From contig NZ_FNDB01000015.1 of assembly GCF_900099915.1 (NCBI RefSeq), forward strand, positions 21,574-85,573: a stretch of 64,000 bases of DNA, read 5' to 3'. A program made the position numbers and the translations under genes. The notes under the pieces were generated by a model that saw nothing but the letters and a program-made list of their open reading frames with translations, searched no databases and was not told where the DNA came from. Below are positions 36,413 to 44,882 of the stretch, piece after piece. This DNA comes from Flavobacterium omnivorum (GTDB taxonomy: Bacteria; Bacteroidota; Bacteroidia; Flavobacteriales; Flavobacteriaceae). Every line of letters begins with the position of its first letter. Position 1 is the first letter of the stretch.

Positions 36413-37693
36413 TTACTCAATAACAGCCGTTTCTGTTTCAGTATCACCTTCCCATTTTCCTACAACTGATGTTGCTAATGCGTTTCCTAAAACATTGGTT
36501 GCGCTACGAAACATATCGCAAAAATGATCAATAGGTAGAATCAAAGCAATCCCTTCAATAGGTATGTCAAACATGCCACAGGTTGCGGCAACGACTACTA
36601 AGCTGGCTCTTGGAACTCCTGCAATCCCTTTACTGGTTAGCATCAAAACTAAAAGCATTGTCATTTGTGTTCCCAAATCTAAATCAATACCGTATGCTTG
36701 AGCAATAAATATACTAGCAAAAGTCATGTACATCATACTTCCGTCCAAGTTAAAAGAATAACCTAGGGGCAACATAAAAGAAACAATTCTGTCTTTGACG
36801 CCAAAGCGCTCTAACTCTTCCGTTAATTTTGGAAAAACAGCTTCGCTGCTAGTAGTTCCAAAAGCAATGATTAATGGACTAACTATTCTTTTCAGTAAAA
36901 CGGTCATTCTACTTTTTAGAAAAATATAACCGACAATTATTAACACCACCCAAAGAGAGGAAATTCCAATTAAAAACGAACCGAAAAACTTGAAATAAGT
37001 AATTGCTAATTCCTGAAAATCACGTACAGCAAAAACTCCTGCTATGGCTCCAAATACTCCAATTGGTGCAAACTTCATCACGTAGTTAACCATTTTCAGG
37101 ACAATATGAGATGTTTTCTCTAAAGCATTTGTAACTGGCTTTACATAATCTCCTAATGAAGCAGCCGCTAGACCAAAGAAAATGGAGAAAATTACAATTT
37201 GTAAAATTTCATTAGTAGCCAAGGCCTCAAAGATACTTTTGGGTACAATATGTTCAATAAAATTTTCAAAAGATATATTTTGTGTTTTAGCAGTTACTTC
37301 TGAAGCAGAAGCTAAATCGATACTTGGTAAATTAAGTCCAACTCCTGGTTTAAGGGTGTTAACAAAAAACATACCTAACAATAAGGAAACAAACGAGGCG
37401 GTAAAAAACCAACCCATGGCCTTTCCACCAATCCTTCCTACCGCTTTAATGTCTCCAAGTTTAGCAATTCCCACCACCAAAGTCGTAAAAACTAAAGGAG
37501 AAATAATCATTTGAACTAAACGAATAAAGATGGTTGCTAAGATGTTTATTTTTTTACTAAAGGCTTTTGCTTCTTCTGGTGAAATCCAATTGTGTATGAC
37601 AATACCCAAAATAGCACCTAAGACCATAGCTATTAATATTTGTCCTGTTAATCCTGCAAAAAAAGAGGGTTTCTTCGTTGTAATTGTATTCAT
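36413..37693 (-). CDS. Dicarboxylate/amino acid:cation symporter, DAACS family (DctA/GltP-like)
   Basis: 426 residues with about eight hydrophobic segments and the two re-entrant hairpins of this family. The signatures are the Ser-rich loop FGTTSSEAVFPK (HP1), the LDGSMMYMTFASIFIAQA segment (TM7, NMDGT-like) and GIAGVPRASLVV (HP2). RSATNVLGNALAT near the C-terminus holds the substrate Asn in TM8. It imports glutamate/aspartate or C4-dicarboxylates with Na+ or H+. The TM8 stretch reads DMFRSATNVLGN; an Arg at this position is found in both types, so substrate cannot be settled. Monocistronic, with its own terminator. Confidence 0.9.
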   Translation of the reverse strand: MNTITTKKPSFFAGLTGQILIAMVLGAILGIVIHNWISPEEAKAFSKKINILATIFIRLVQMIISPLVFTTLVVGIAKLGDIKAVGRIGGKAMGWFFTASFVSLLLGMFFVNTLKPGVGLNLPSIDLASASEVTAKTQNISFENFIEHIVPKSIFEALATNEILQIVIFSIFFGLAAASLGDYVKPVTNALEKTSHIVLKMVNYVMKFAPIGVFGAIAGVFAVRDFQELAITYFKFFGSFLIGISSLWVVLIIVGYIFLKSRMTVLLKRIVSPLIIAFGTTSSEAVFPKLTEELERFGVKDRIVSFMLPLGYSFNLDGSMMYMTFASIFIAQAYGIDLDLGTQMTMLLVLMLTSKGIAGVPRASLVVVAATCGMFDIPIEGIALILPIDHFCDMFRSATNVLGNALATSVVGKWEGDTETETAVIE

Positions 37694-37801
37694 TAAAAGT
37701 AGGTGTTAGTTTTAAATTAGCCCTTGTTGCAGTATTCTTTCTTACTTAAATCTTAGTAACAAAGGTTATTTCAAAAATAGGCAAAAAGCTAAAAATTAGT
37801 A

Positions 37802-38860
37802 TTAATATGTTTTGTTTATCAAATAAAAATCAGCTAGAACAATGGCAGCCATTGCCTCAACAATAGGAACAGCTCTAGGAACAACACAAGGGTCATGACG
37901 CCCCTTTCCTGTCATCTCAGTAATATTCCCTTTATTGTCTAGCGATTCCTGTTTTTGCATGATTGTTGCCACAGGCTTAAAAGCTACACGAAAGTAAATA
38001 TCCATCCCATTGCTGATACCGCCTTGAATCCCCCCCGAAAGATTAGTCTTAGTAGATCCATCAGGATTGTATAAATCGTTGTGCTCACTGCCCTTCATTT
38101 TAGCACCACAGAAGCCGCTTCCAAACTCGAATCCTTTTACAGCGTTTATAGAGAGCATGGCTTTACCGAGTTCAGCATGGAGTTTGTCAAATACTGGTTC
38201 TCCAAGTCCGATGGGTACATTTTGAATTACACACGTTACGGTTCCGCCTACTGTATCTCCCTGTTTCCTAATGTCGCGAATATATTCTTCCATCACCACT
38301 GCCATTGCCGGATCAGGACACCGAACAGGATTATTCTCTGTCAAGGAAAAGTCTAAATCTTGGTATGGTTTTTCTAGAAAAATAGGACCTACAGAAGAAA
38401 CGTAAGCATTAATTTTAATTTGCGGTAACACTTGTTTGGCAATTGCACCAGCAACTACTCTACTAGCCGTTTCACGCGCTGAACTGCGTCCTCCACCCCG
38501 GTAATCACGCACTCCATACTTTTGATCGTAAACGTAATCAGCATGACTGGGCCTGTAATTATCTTTAATATGGGAATAATCATCAGATTTCTGATTAGTG
38601 TTGGGAATGATAAAACCTATTGGAGTTCCAGTAGATTTACCTTCAAAAATTCCAGAGAGGAATTGAACATCGTCTGGCTCTTTACGTTGGGTAACTATTG
38701 CCGATTGACCTGGCTTTCTTCTAGACATTTCGAATTGAATCGCTTCTAAATCTATTGTTATTCCCGGAGGACAACCGTCAATTATTCCGCCTAAAGCTTC
38801 ACCATGAGACTCTCCAAAAGTTGTTATTCTAAATAGTGTTCCGTAGCTATTTCCTGCCAT
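37802..38860 (-). CDS. aroC: Chorismate synthase
   Basis: 352 residues from the ATG at 38860, fixed by the family N-terminus [20 protein letters not shown] and by the promoter just upstream. It makes chorismate from 5-enolpyruvylshikimate-3-phosphate using reduced FMN, the last shared step of aromatic amino acid synthesis. Family motifs: [18 protein letters not shown] (signature 1, shown in full length of 18), [19 protein letters not shown] and [17 protein letters not shown] near the C-terminus. Length agrees with the usual 350-390. It is monocistronic here, not part of an aro operon. Confidence 0.96.
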   Translation of the reverse strand: MAGNSYGTLFRITTFGESHGEALGGIIDGCPPGITIDLEAIQFEMSRRKPGQSAIVTQRKEPDDVQFLSGIFEGKSTGTPIGFIIPNTNQKSDDYSHIKDNYRPSHADYVYDQKYGVRDYRGGGRSSARETASRVVAGAIAKQVLPQIKINAYVSSVGPIFLEKPYQDLDFSLTENNPVRCPDPAMAVVMEEYIRDIRKQGDTVGGTVTCVIQNVPIGLGEPVFDKLHAELGKAMLSINAVKGFEFGSGFCGAKMKGSEHNDLYNPDGSTKTNLSGGIQGGISNGMDIYFRVAFKPVATIMQKQESLDNKGNITEMTGKGRHDPCVVPRAVPIVEAMAAIVLADFYLINKTY

Positions 38861-38876
38861 TATAATTAGTTTTGAA

Positions 38877-38906
38877 CAAAAGTACCATTTTAGATTAAGG
38901 TTCAAA
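38877..38906 (-). promoter_or_regulatory. Promoter of aroC
   Basis: Minus strand TTTG (38903-38906), 18-base spacer and TACTTTTG (38877-38884): a full consensus match. Transcription would start about ten bases before the ATG at 38860, which supports that start over a longer frame. Confidence 0.65.
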
Positions 38907-39043
38907 AGTTTAAAGTTTAAAGTTTTAAGAAACAATTCACATTTATTATTATAAAATTAATATTGTATTAGATTTCTTAACCTTTAATTCTATTTCATTT
39001 GCTAATAATTCGATTATTTTGGTAAACCTAAAAACCAAATGCC

Positions 39044-39850
39044 TTGAAAAAAAGAAAAGTAGAACTAGTGGTCCTTTCCGATGTACATTTGGGAACTTTT
39101 GGCAGCCATGCCGATGCACTTTACAATTATTTAGCAACCATTAAACCTAAGATTTTAGTGCTAAATGGAGATATTATTGATATTTGGCAATTTAGAAAAT
39201 CTTATTTTCCTCTGGCACATCTAAAAGTCATACAAAAAATAATCAGTTTTGCTTCAAAAGGAACTAAAGTCTACTATATAACCGGTAATCATGACGAAAT
39301 GCTTCGAAAATTTAGTGACATGAGTATGGGAAATTTTGAATTACGTGACAAATTATTATTGGACCTAGATGGCAAAAAAGCTTGGATCTTTCACGGTGAT
39401 GTTTTTGATGCCTCGGTACAACATTCCAAATGGATTGCTAAATTGGGTGGCTTGGGTTACGACTATCTCATTCTTTTAAATCGATTTGTTAATTGGTGTT
39501 TGTTGAAAATAGGAAAAGAACCCTACTCTTTTTCAAAGAAAATAAAGGCTAGTGTAAAGAAAGCGGTTAAGCACATCTCTGATTTTGAGGAAACAGCTAC
39601 CGATTTGGCAATCGAAAACAAATATGACTACGTAGTTTGCGGTCACATTCACGAACCTAAAATAATCAAAAAAGAAAATAAAAACGGCAGCACACTCTAC
39701 TTAAATTCAGGGGATTGGGTTGAAAACTTAACGGCATTAGAGTATAATAAAAAACGATGGAAGTTATTTCATTATTCAGAAATGGATTATGTAGCCGAAG
39801 AAAATCTTTTTGAAATGGAAGACATATTAAGCTATCAAACATTTGTGTAA
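39044..39850 (+). CDS. LpxH-like UDP-2,3-diacylglucosamine hydrolase (metallophosphoesterase)
   Basis: 268 residues from a TTG at 39044 (reads as MKKRKVELVVL); no in-frame ATG fits the family N-terminus. Calcineurin-like metal motifs are complete: LSDVHLG (residues about 12-18), NGDIIDIW, TGNHDE, FHGDVFD and CGHIHEP. This set, with the long helical insertion at about 140-190 (KIGKEPYSFSKKIKASVKKA), is typical of the LpxH-type enzymes of Bacteroidota, which cleave UDP-2,3-diacylglucosamine in lipid A synthesis. In Flavobacteria they are often annotated only as phosphoesterases, so the substrate is inferred. The next gene downstream is unrelated. Confidence 0.8.
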   Translation: MKKRKVELVVLSDVHLGTFGSHADALYNYLATIKPKILVLNGDIIDIWQFRKSYFPLAHLKVIQKIISFASKGTKVYYITGNHDEMLRKFSDMSMGNFELRDKLLLDLDGKKAWIFHGDVFDASVQHSKWIAKLGGLGYDYLILLNRFVNWCLLKIGKEPYSFSKKIKASVKKAVKHISDFEETATDLAIENKYDYVVCGHIHEPKIIKKENKNGSTLYLNSGDWVENLTALEYNKKRWKLFHYSEMDYVAEENLFEMEDILSYQTFV

Positions 39851-40002
39851 GCCCAATTTCCAAAGCTGAATATCAAACTGTATAGCTCTTTTTAAGCCAA
39901 TTCCATTTATCAATAATGTGGTAATTATATAACTTTTCTAAGTAATTTTATAATCAATACGATGAACTTTCGACTTACATTTGTTCCTATAAAAATTTAC
40001 TT

Positions 40003-40515
40003 ATGAAAAAAATTATTTTATCAGCAATAATGTTAATGGGATTAGCATTTACCGCACAAGCGCAGGATATTTCAAAAAATGCTATAGGTTTACGTTTTGG
40101 AAGTAACGGTGGATTTGGAACTGAAATTTCATACCAAAGAGGTTTAGGCGATAACAATCGTCTAGAATTAGACTTAGGTTGGAGAAACAGAAAAGACTAC
40201 AACAATGATAACTATGATGACAATGCTATCAAACTAACAGGTTTATACCAATGGGTATGGAATATTGAAGGTGGTTTCAACTGGTACGCTGGTATTGGTG
40301 GTGGTGTAGGAAGCTACAACAGAGACTATTATGACAACAGAGATTATAACAATGACGTTTTCGCATTTGCTGCTGGAGATATCGGTCTTGAATACAACTT
40401 TGATTTCCCATTATTAGTTTCTATCGATTTCAGACCTGAATTTGGTGGAAATGGAGGATATTACAAAAATAATTATGGTTCTGATGTAGCTTTAGCGCTT
40501 AAATATCAGTTTTAA
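40003..40515 (+). CDS. Small outer-membrane beta-barrel protein of unknown function
   Basis: 170 residues with a clear signal peptide (ILSAIMLMGLAFTAQAQ, cut after AQA). The mature ~148 residues alternate glycine/aromatic-rich strands with Asn/Asp/Tyr-rich turns (RKDYNNDNYDDNA, NRDYYDNRDYNND). It ends in a barrel-type aromatic residue (LALKYQF). About eight strands fit an OmpW/OmpX-sized barrel. The acidic Asn-rich loops would face outward. I cannot assign a function. TACATTTG at 39976-39983 is a good -7 element about 20 bases upstream, and a strong terminator follows, so it is a single-gene transcript. Confidence 0.82.
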   Translation: MKKIILSAIMLMGLAFTAQAQDISKNAIGLRFGSNGGFGTEISYQRGLGDNNRLELDLGWRNRKDYNNDNYDDNAIKLTGLYQWVWNIEGGFNWYAGIGGGVGSYNRDYYDNRDYNNDVFAFAAGDIGLEYNFDFPLLVSIDFRPEFGGNGGYYKNNYGSDVALALKYQF

Positions 40516-40532
40516 TAAAATAAGATTCTTTT

Positions 40533-40567
40533 AAAAAGGGGCTGTTCAAATTGAACAGCCCCTTTTT
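40533..40567. terminator. Bidirectional terminator between the barrel protein and the PrcB-like lipoprotein
   Basis: AAAAAGGGGCTGTTCAA (40533-40549) pairs perfectly with its complement at 40551-40567 (17-base stem, central bases open as the loop), and T-runs follow on both strands. Confidence 0.88.
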
Positions 40568-40996
40568 CTATTTAAATATAATTTCTTTTTTAGAATTTAT
40601 TTTAACTACACAAAAAGGAGTAGTTACTGATTGAGTAACCATACTTCCTGTTTTGGGATTCGTTTCTTTAACAGTTACCACAATATTTTTATCGGTCTCA
40701 ATTACGGTCTCAATTCCTATAGCATATCCGCCCGTAGCCTTCTCGCCCATATTCAAAATAATAAAATTAGAATTCTGAACCTCATTCGCACTAATCTTAT
40801 GTTTTAAACTTTCATCATTTTGCAGCATTTTAATTTCATTTGGCTCAGAAAGCATCTCAAAAAAACGAATACTTGCTCCACCATTTGTTTGCTGTGTCAA
40901 GACTTCATATATTTTAGTTCCATCAGCACTTTTAACAACTGCTGTACCGCAAGCAGCTAGCGTTAGGACAAACAGAAACAAAATTGTTTTTTTCAT
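40568..40996 (-). CDS. Lipoprotein with a PrcB-like C-terminal domain
   Basis: 142 residues from the ATG at 40996, chosen because it gives a lipoprotein signal (TILFLFVLTLAACGT, lipidated Cys about 16). The C-terminal ~55 residues (EKATGGYAIGIETVIETDK, VTVKETNPKTGS, VTTPFCVVKI) match the PrcB C-terminal domain as I remember it: a GGY-x-I motif, then V-x-V-x-E-x-x-P. In treponemes PrcB is part of a surface protease complex; no protease gene is next to this one, so a role in that complex is only possible. It ends right at the terminator, 72 bases downstream of the bshA stop on the same strand. Confidence 0.68.
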   Translation of the reverse strand: MKKTILFLFVLTLAACGTAVVKSADGTKIYEVLTQQTNGGASIRFFEMLSEPNEIKMLQNDESLKHKISANEVQNSNFIILNMGEKATGGYAIGIETVIETDKNIVVTVKETNPKTGSMVTQSVTTPFCVVKINSKKEIIFK

Positions 40997-41074
40997 TATT
41001 GTTTTTTTACGGTTGAATCCCATGTGTTTCTTAAAGACCAAGAAGTATTACAGTCCCTACTAAATCAGTATATT

Positions 41075-42208
41075 TTATAAATATTTATTTATCGCTTTTT
41101 GATATAGGGCTTCGTACAGTGGTAAAATATTTTTGATATCAAATTGTTTTGCAACAGACAATGCATTTTCTTTAAACGTTTGAAGAGTAGCATCCTCTTT
41201 TAAAATTTTTAAGGAATTTTGAGCCATCTCTTCTATATTTCCTACGTCACTTAAATAACCAGAAACACCTTCAAAATTAACTTCTGGCAAACCACCCGAA
41301 TTACTTGAAATAACTGGAACCCTGCACGCCATAGCTTCGAGAGCGGCCAAACCAAAACTTTCTGTTTCTGAAGGAAGTAAAAACAAATCCGTCAGGCATA
41401 AAATTTTATCAATTTCATTGCTGTTTCCAAAGAAAATAACCTTGTCTAATATCCCCAATTCCTGGCATAAATATTCTGCCTTTTCCTTTTCAGGACCATC
41501 CCCTACCATCATTAACTTAGCTGGAATCTCTTTTTGAATATTATAAAAAATCTTAATCACATCAGGAATTCGTTTTACTTTTCTAAAATTACTGATATGA
41601 GTTATAATGCGCTCATTTTTCTTTGCCATAACGGAACGTTGACACGGAATACTGGGATCGTTTGTATTTTTGTCTAATTCTATAAAATTTGGAATAACCT
41701 CAATTTCATTTTTAATATTGAATAACTTTAGGGTATCATCTTTTAAACTTTGGGACACCGAAGTAACAAAATCTGATTTATTAATACTGAAAGTAACCGC
41801 TGGTTTATAAAACGGATGATTCCCTACTAAAGTAATATCAGTTCCATGCAAAGTCGTCACCATTGGGATATTTATTCCCTCATCTTTCAACATTTGTTTA
41901 GCCATATAACCGGCATAAGCATGCGGAATGGCATAATGTACATGAAGTAATTCGATTCTATGGAGTTTAACCATGTCTACTAATTTGCTTGAAAGAGCCA
42001 ATTCATAGGGTTGATAATGGAATAATGGATATTCAGGAACATTTACTTCATGGTAATAAACATTTGGGCTCAAAAGGGCTAAGCGTACAGGTTGACTGTA
42101 TGTTATAAAATGAATTTCGTGGCCGCGACGAGCTAATTCTAGTCCTAATTCTGTGGCGACAACACCACTACCTCCAAAGGTTGGATAACAAACTATTGCA
42201 ATTTTCAT
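41075..42208 (-). CDS. bshA: N-acetyl-alpha-D-glucosaminyl L-malate synthase, bacillithiol synthesis
   Basis: 377 residues, GT4-type retaining glycosyltransferase. It starts KIAIVCYPTFGGSGVVATEL, the BshA hallmark. HVHYAIPHAYAGYMAKQM and TTLHGTDITLVGNHP follow, then the GT4 donor site KKNERIITHISNFRKVKR, GDGPEKEKAE and the ETESFGLAALEAMACRVP E-x7-E motif. BshA joins UDP-GlcNAc and L-malate, the first step of bacillithiol synthesis; Bacteroidota generally make bacillithiol. bshB and bshC are not in the window. The lipoprotein gene lies 78 bases downstream on the same strand, and the P-type ATPase gene 77 bases upstream. Confidence 0.92.
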   Translation of the reverse strand: MKIAIVCYPTFGGSGVVATELGLELARRGHEIHFITYSQPVRLALLSPNVYYHEVNVPEYPLFHYQPYELALSSKLVDMVKLHRIELLHVHYAIPHAYAGYMAKQMLKDEGINIPMVTTLHGTDITLVGNHPFYKPAVTFSINKSDFVTSVSQSLKDDTLKLFNIKNEIEVIPNFIELDKNTNDPSIPCQRSVMAKKNERIITHISNFRKVKRIPDVIKIFYNIQKEIPAKLMMVGDGPEKEKAEYLCQELGILDKVIFFGNSNEIDKILCLTDLFLLPSETESFGLAALEAMACRVPVISSNSGGLPEVNFEGVSGYLSDVGNIEEMAQNSLKILKEDATLQTFKENALSVAKQFDIKNILPLYEALYQKAINKYL

Positions 42209-42285
42209 GTATGTAATTTAGTGAAACGAATTTAATAAAAATAGCAATGTGTTTTATGGAAATTTAAGTTAAATACTATAGACAA

Positions 42286-44316
42286 TCAAAACTTCATGCG
42301 CTGAATGCGTATAGCATTCAAAATTGCCAAAAGGGCCACACCTACATCTGCAAAAACAGCCTCCCACATGGAGGCTAATCCTCCTGCACCCAGAATCAAC
42401 ACGATTAATTTGACAGAAAAAGCCAACGTAATATTTTGCCAAACGATTTGTTTGGTTTTTCTTCCAATGTTGATTGCTGTAATAATTTTTGTCGGTTGGT
42501 CATTTTGAATCACTATATCAGCCGTTTCAATAGTAGCATCACTTCCCAGGCCGCCCATAGCGATTCCTACATCTGCAAGGGCAATAACAGGAGCATCATT
42601 TACTCCATCACCAACAAAAGCAACTTTAACCTGCTGCTGTAATAGTGCTTCTACTTTTTTCACTTTATCTTCTGGCAGTAAACCTCCAAAAGCATCTTCA
42701 ATATTCAATTCTTTGGCCACAGCAGTAACTACAACTTGATTATCGCCAGAGAGCACCATCGTTTTAATCTTAATTTTGTGTAAAGCTTCGATAGCTATTT
42801 TAGCATCCTCTTTAATCTCATCGGCTATAAGAAAATACCCGGCATATTTCTGGTTGATGGCTACAGCAATTGTCGTAAAAGGAATTCGATCTAATTCCTG
42901 ATCATAATCAATTTTTAAATTTTTCAACAACTTAGGACTGCCAACAGCTATTTCATTTCCATCAACAATACCTTTTAATCCAAGACCTGGAATTTCAGTT
43001 ACTTCACTGACATTAGTATGAATGATGTTTTCATTATTATTGTGGGCAAATTCAATTATTGCGGAACCTACGGGATGTGTACTTTTACCTTCAATAGCTG
43101 CAGTATAACGAACTAAATCAGTTTCACAAATTCCAACGGCAACTACTTTTTGAACTTTAAAAACACCTTTGGTCAAAGTCCCTGTTTTATCCATAACTAC
43201 CACTTGAATACCAGCCATCGTATCCAGAAAGGTTGCTCCTTTAAATAAAATTCCATTTTTACTTGCGGCCCCAATTCCGCCGAAATAGCCTAAAGGAATC
43301 GAGATAACAAGTGCACACGGACAAGAAATAACCAAGAAAATCAAGGCTCGATACAACCAATCTGCAAAAATATAATCCGCTACAAATAGCATAGGAGCCA
43401 AACAAATGGCTATAGCAAGATAGACGACTATTGGCGTATATATTTTGGCAAACTTCCTGATAAATAATTCGGTTGGTGCTTTTCTGGCAGTAGCCTCTTG
43501 AACCATTTCTAAAATTTTAGATAATTTACTATCCTTAAAATTGGTTGTTACCAATACAAGAGCAATAGAATTGAGATTAATCATTCCAGCGAGAATGACA
43601 TCCCCTTTCAACTTAAAATCGGGTTTGCTTTCTCCAGTTAATGCGGCAGTATTAAAAGTAGCATTCGGGGAAAGTAATTTCCCATCTAGGGCCAATTTCT
43701 CTCCCGCTTTTAATTCTACTATTTCACCAATAGCAACTTCAGATGCTTTTTTTAAAATCACTTTCTGTCCTTCTATAACACTAGCAAAATCCGGCCTTTG
43801 ATCCAATAATAATTTGATATTAGATTTAGCTTTTTTTACCGCCAGCATTTGAAACAGTTCCCCTATTGCATAGAATAACATTACGGTTACTCCTTCTGCA
43901 TATTGGCCAATTCCAAAAGCACCAACTGTAGCAATGCTCATTAGAAAAAATTCGGAAAAAACAGCTCCTTTTTTAATACTATCAAAAGCCTCTTTTAAAA
44001 CAGGAAAACCTACAGGGAGGTAGGCAACTAAATACCAAACAATCCGAATCCATCCAAAAAACCACGATTGAGAAAAAAAGTGATCTAGCGACAAAGCCAA
44101 CAGTAAAAGCACAAAACTGATGATTGCAGGCAAAAAAAGCGTAAATAAACTTCCTGTTGAACTACCATGATCATGATCCTGCTCAGAATGATGCTCAGCA
44201 TGACTATCTAACGTGCAACATCCGACACCTTCAATTGTATTTTTAGAACTTGCAGCTTTTTTGGAGACAGCGTAAACCTCTTTATGGTGCATTACCTCTT
44301 TATTAGATTTTTTCAT
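42286..44316 (-). CDS. Zn/Cd/Pb/Co-exporting P1B-2-type ATPase
   Basis: 676 residues. The N-terminal ~50 are a Cys/His-rich metal-binding tail (GVGCC, HAEHHSEQDHDHG) in place of a folded HMA domain. Eight hydrophobic segments follow. Transport motif CPCALVISIPLG (CPC at 332-334), phosphorylation motif DKTGTLT (D376), the STHPVG motif and GDGVNDAP are intact. The N-x7-K (NITLAFSVK) and DVG in the last helices are the P1B-2 signature, which points to zinc, cadmium or lead rather than copper. It sits between bshA and a deleted MFS gene whose stop overlaps this start, so translation may be coupled. No ArsR/MerR-type regulator is nearby. Confidence 0.9.
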   Translation of the reverse strand: MKKSNKEVMHHKEVYAVSKKAASSKNTIEGVGCCTLDSHAEHHSEQDHDHGSSTGSLFTLFLPAIISFVLLLLALSLDHFFSQSWFFGWIRIVWYLVAYLPVGFPVLKEAFDSIKKGAVFSEFFLMSIATVGAFGIGQYAEGVTVMLFYAIGELFQMLAVKKAKSNIKLLLDQRPDFASVIEGQKVILKKASEVAIGEIVELKAGEKLALDGKLLSPNATFNTAALTGESKPDFKLKGDVILAGMINLNSIALVLVTTNFKDSKLSKILEMVQEATARKAPTELFIRKFAKIYTPIVVYLAIAICLAPMLFVADYIFADWLYRALIFLVISCPCALVISIPLGYFGGIGAASKNGILFKGATFLDTMAGIQVVVMDKTGTLTKGVFKVQKVVAVGICETDLVRYTAAIEGKSTHPVGSAIIEFAHNNNENIIHTNVSEVTEIPGLGLKGIVDGNEIAVGSPKLLKNLKIDYDQELDRIPFTTIAVAINQKYAGYFLIADEIKEDAKIAIEALHKIKIKTMVLSGDNQVVVTAVAKELNIEDAFGGLLPEDKVKKVEALLQQQVKVAFVGDGVNDAPVIALADVGIAMGGLGSDATIETADIVIQNDQPTKIITAINIGRKTKQIVWQNITLAFSVKLIVLILGAGGLASMWEAVFADVGVALLAILNAIRIQRMKF

Positions 44317-44711
44317 TTTTAATAATTTTGTCTTTTAGGGGAAAAAAAAGTAAATAACAACTAAAACTGTAGCAATCCCTGTAGTTAAAAATGTAGCTTG
44401 GTCTCCAATCCGGTACCAAATTAATCCAGCAAGCGAACTTGCAAAAAGGGAACTCTTTTGCCTGAACCATCTGATAACTCACCAAAATATCCTTTACTTA
44501 ATCCTGTCAATGCCTCGGCAAATCCCTCCAAAATCCCTATTAATACAATGGAGAAACCTATTGTTTTAAGATAAATAGGCATTATAGGATAGAGCATTTC
44601 ACTTGCAGCATCTGTAAACAAACTGACTACAGAAAGTATCCAAACAGATTTTGAAATATTTTTTACTGTTTTCACTTGGAAATATTTTGCTTTTGATAGT
44701 GTAGTCACCAA
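44303..44711 (-). pseudogene. MFS transporter reduced to its two ends by an internal deletion
   Basis: The minus-strand frame starting at 44711 gives the first ~91 residues of an MFS permease: KSVWILSVVSLFTDAASEM, YPIMPIYLKTIGF, GLSKGYFGELSDGSGKRVPF. It then shifts frame at about 44455 into LAGLIWYRIGDQATFL, a typical final MFS helix, ending at 44303. Normal members are about 390-400 residues, so ~250 codons in the middle are gone and the join is out of frame. The break lies in TTTTTGCAAG. The stop overlaps the first codons of the P1B ATPase gene, so the two may once have formed an efflux operon. Confident that it is a non-functional deletion product. Confidence 0.85.
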
Positions 44712-44882
44712 TACAATTAAAAAGGCTTTTTGGGAGTACGATCAAATATACAAAAAATCAGTGTTTCATTCTAAATTAGAAATTTCAATACAACGAGCAG
44801 AATCAATTTTTATCATGGTAGCGCAACTAAAACTATTTTAAGAAATCTTATTTGCCTAAGGTACTTTTACAATTACACTAAT

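Noticed and set aside
40533..40567. Operator palindrome
   Set aside because: The position after a stop codon, GC-rich stem and T-runs on both strands fit a bidirectional terminator better.
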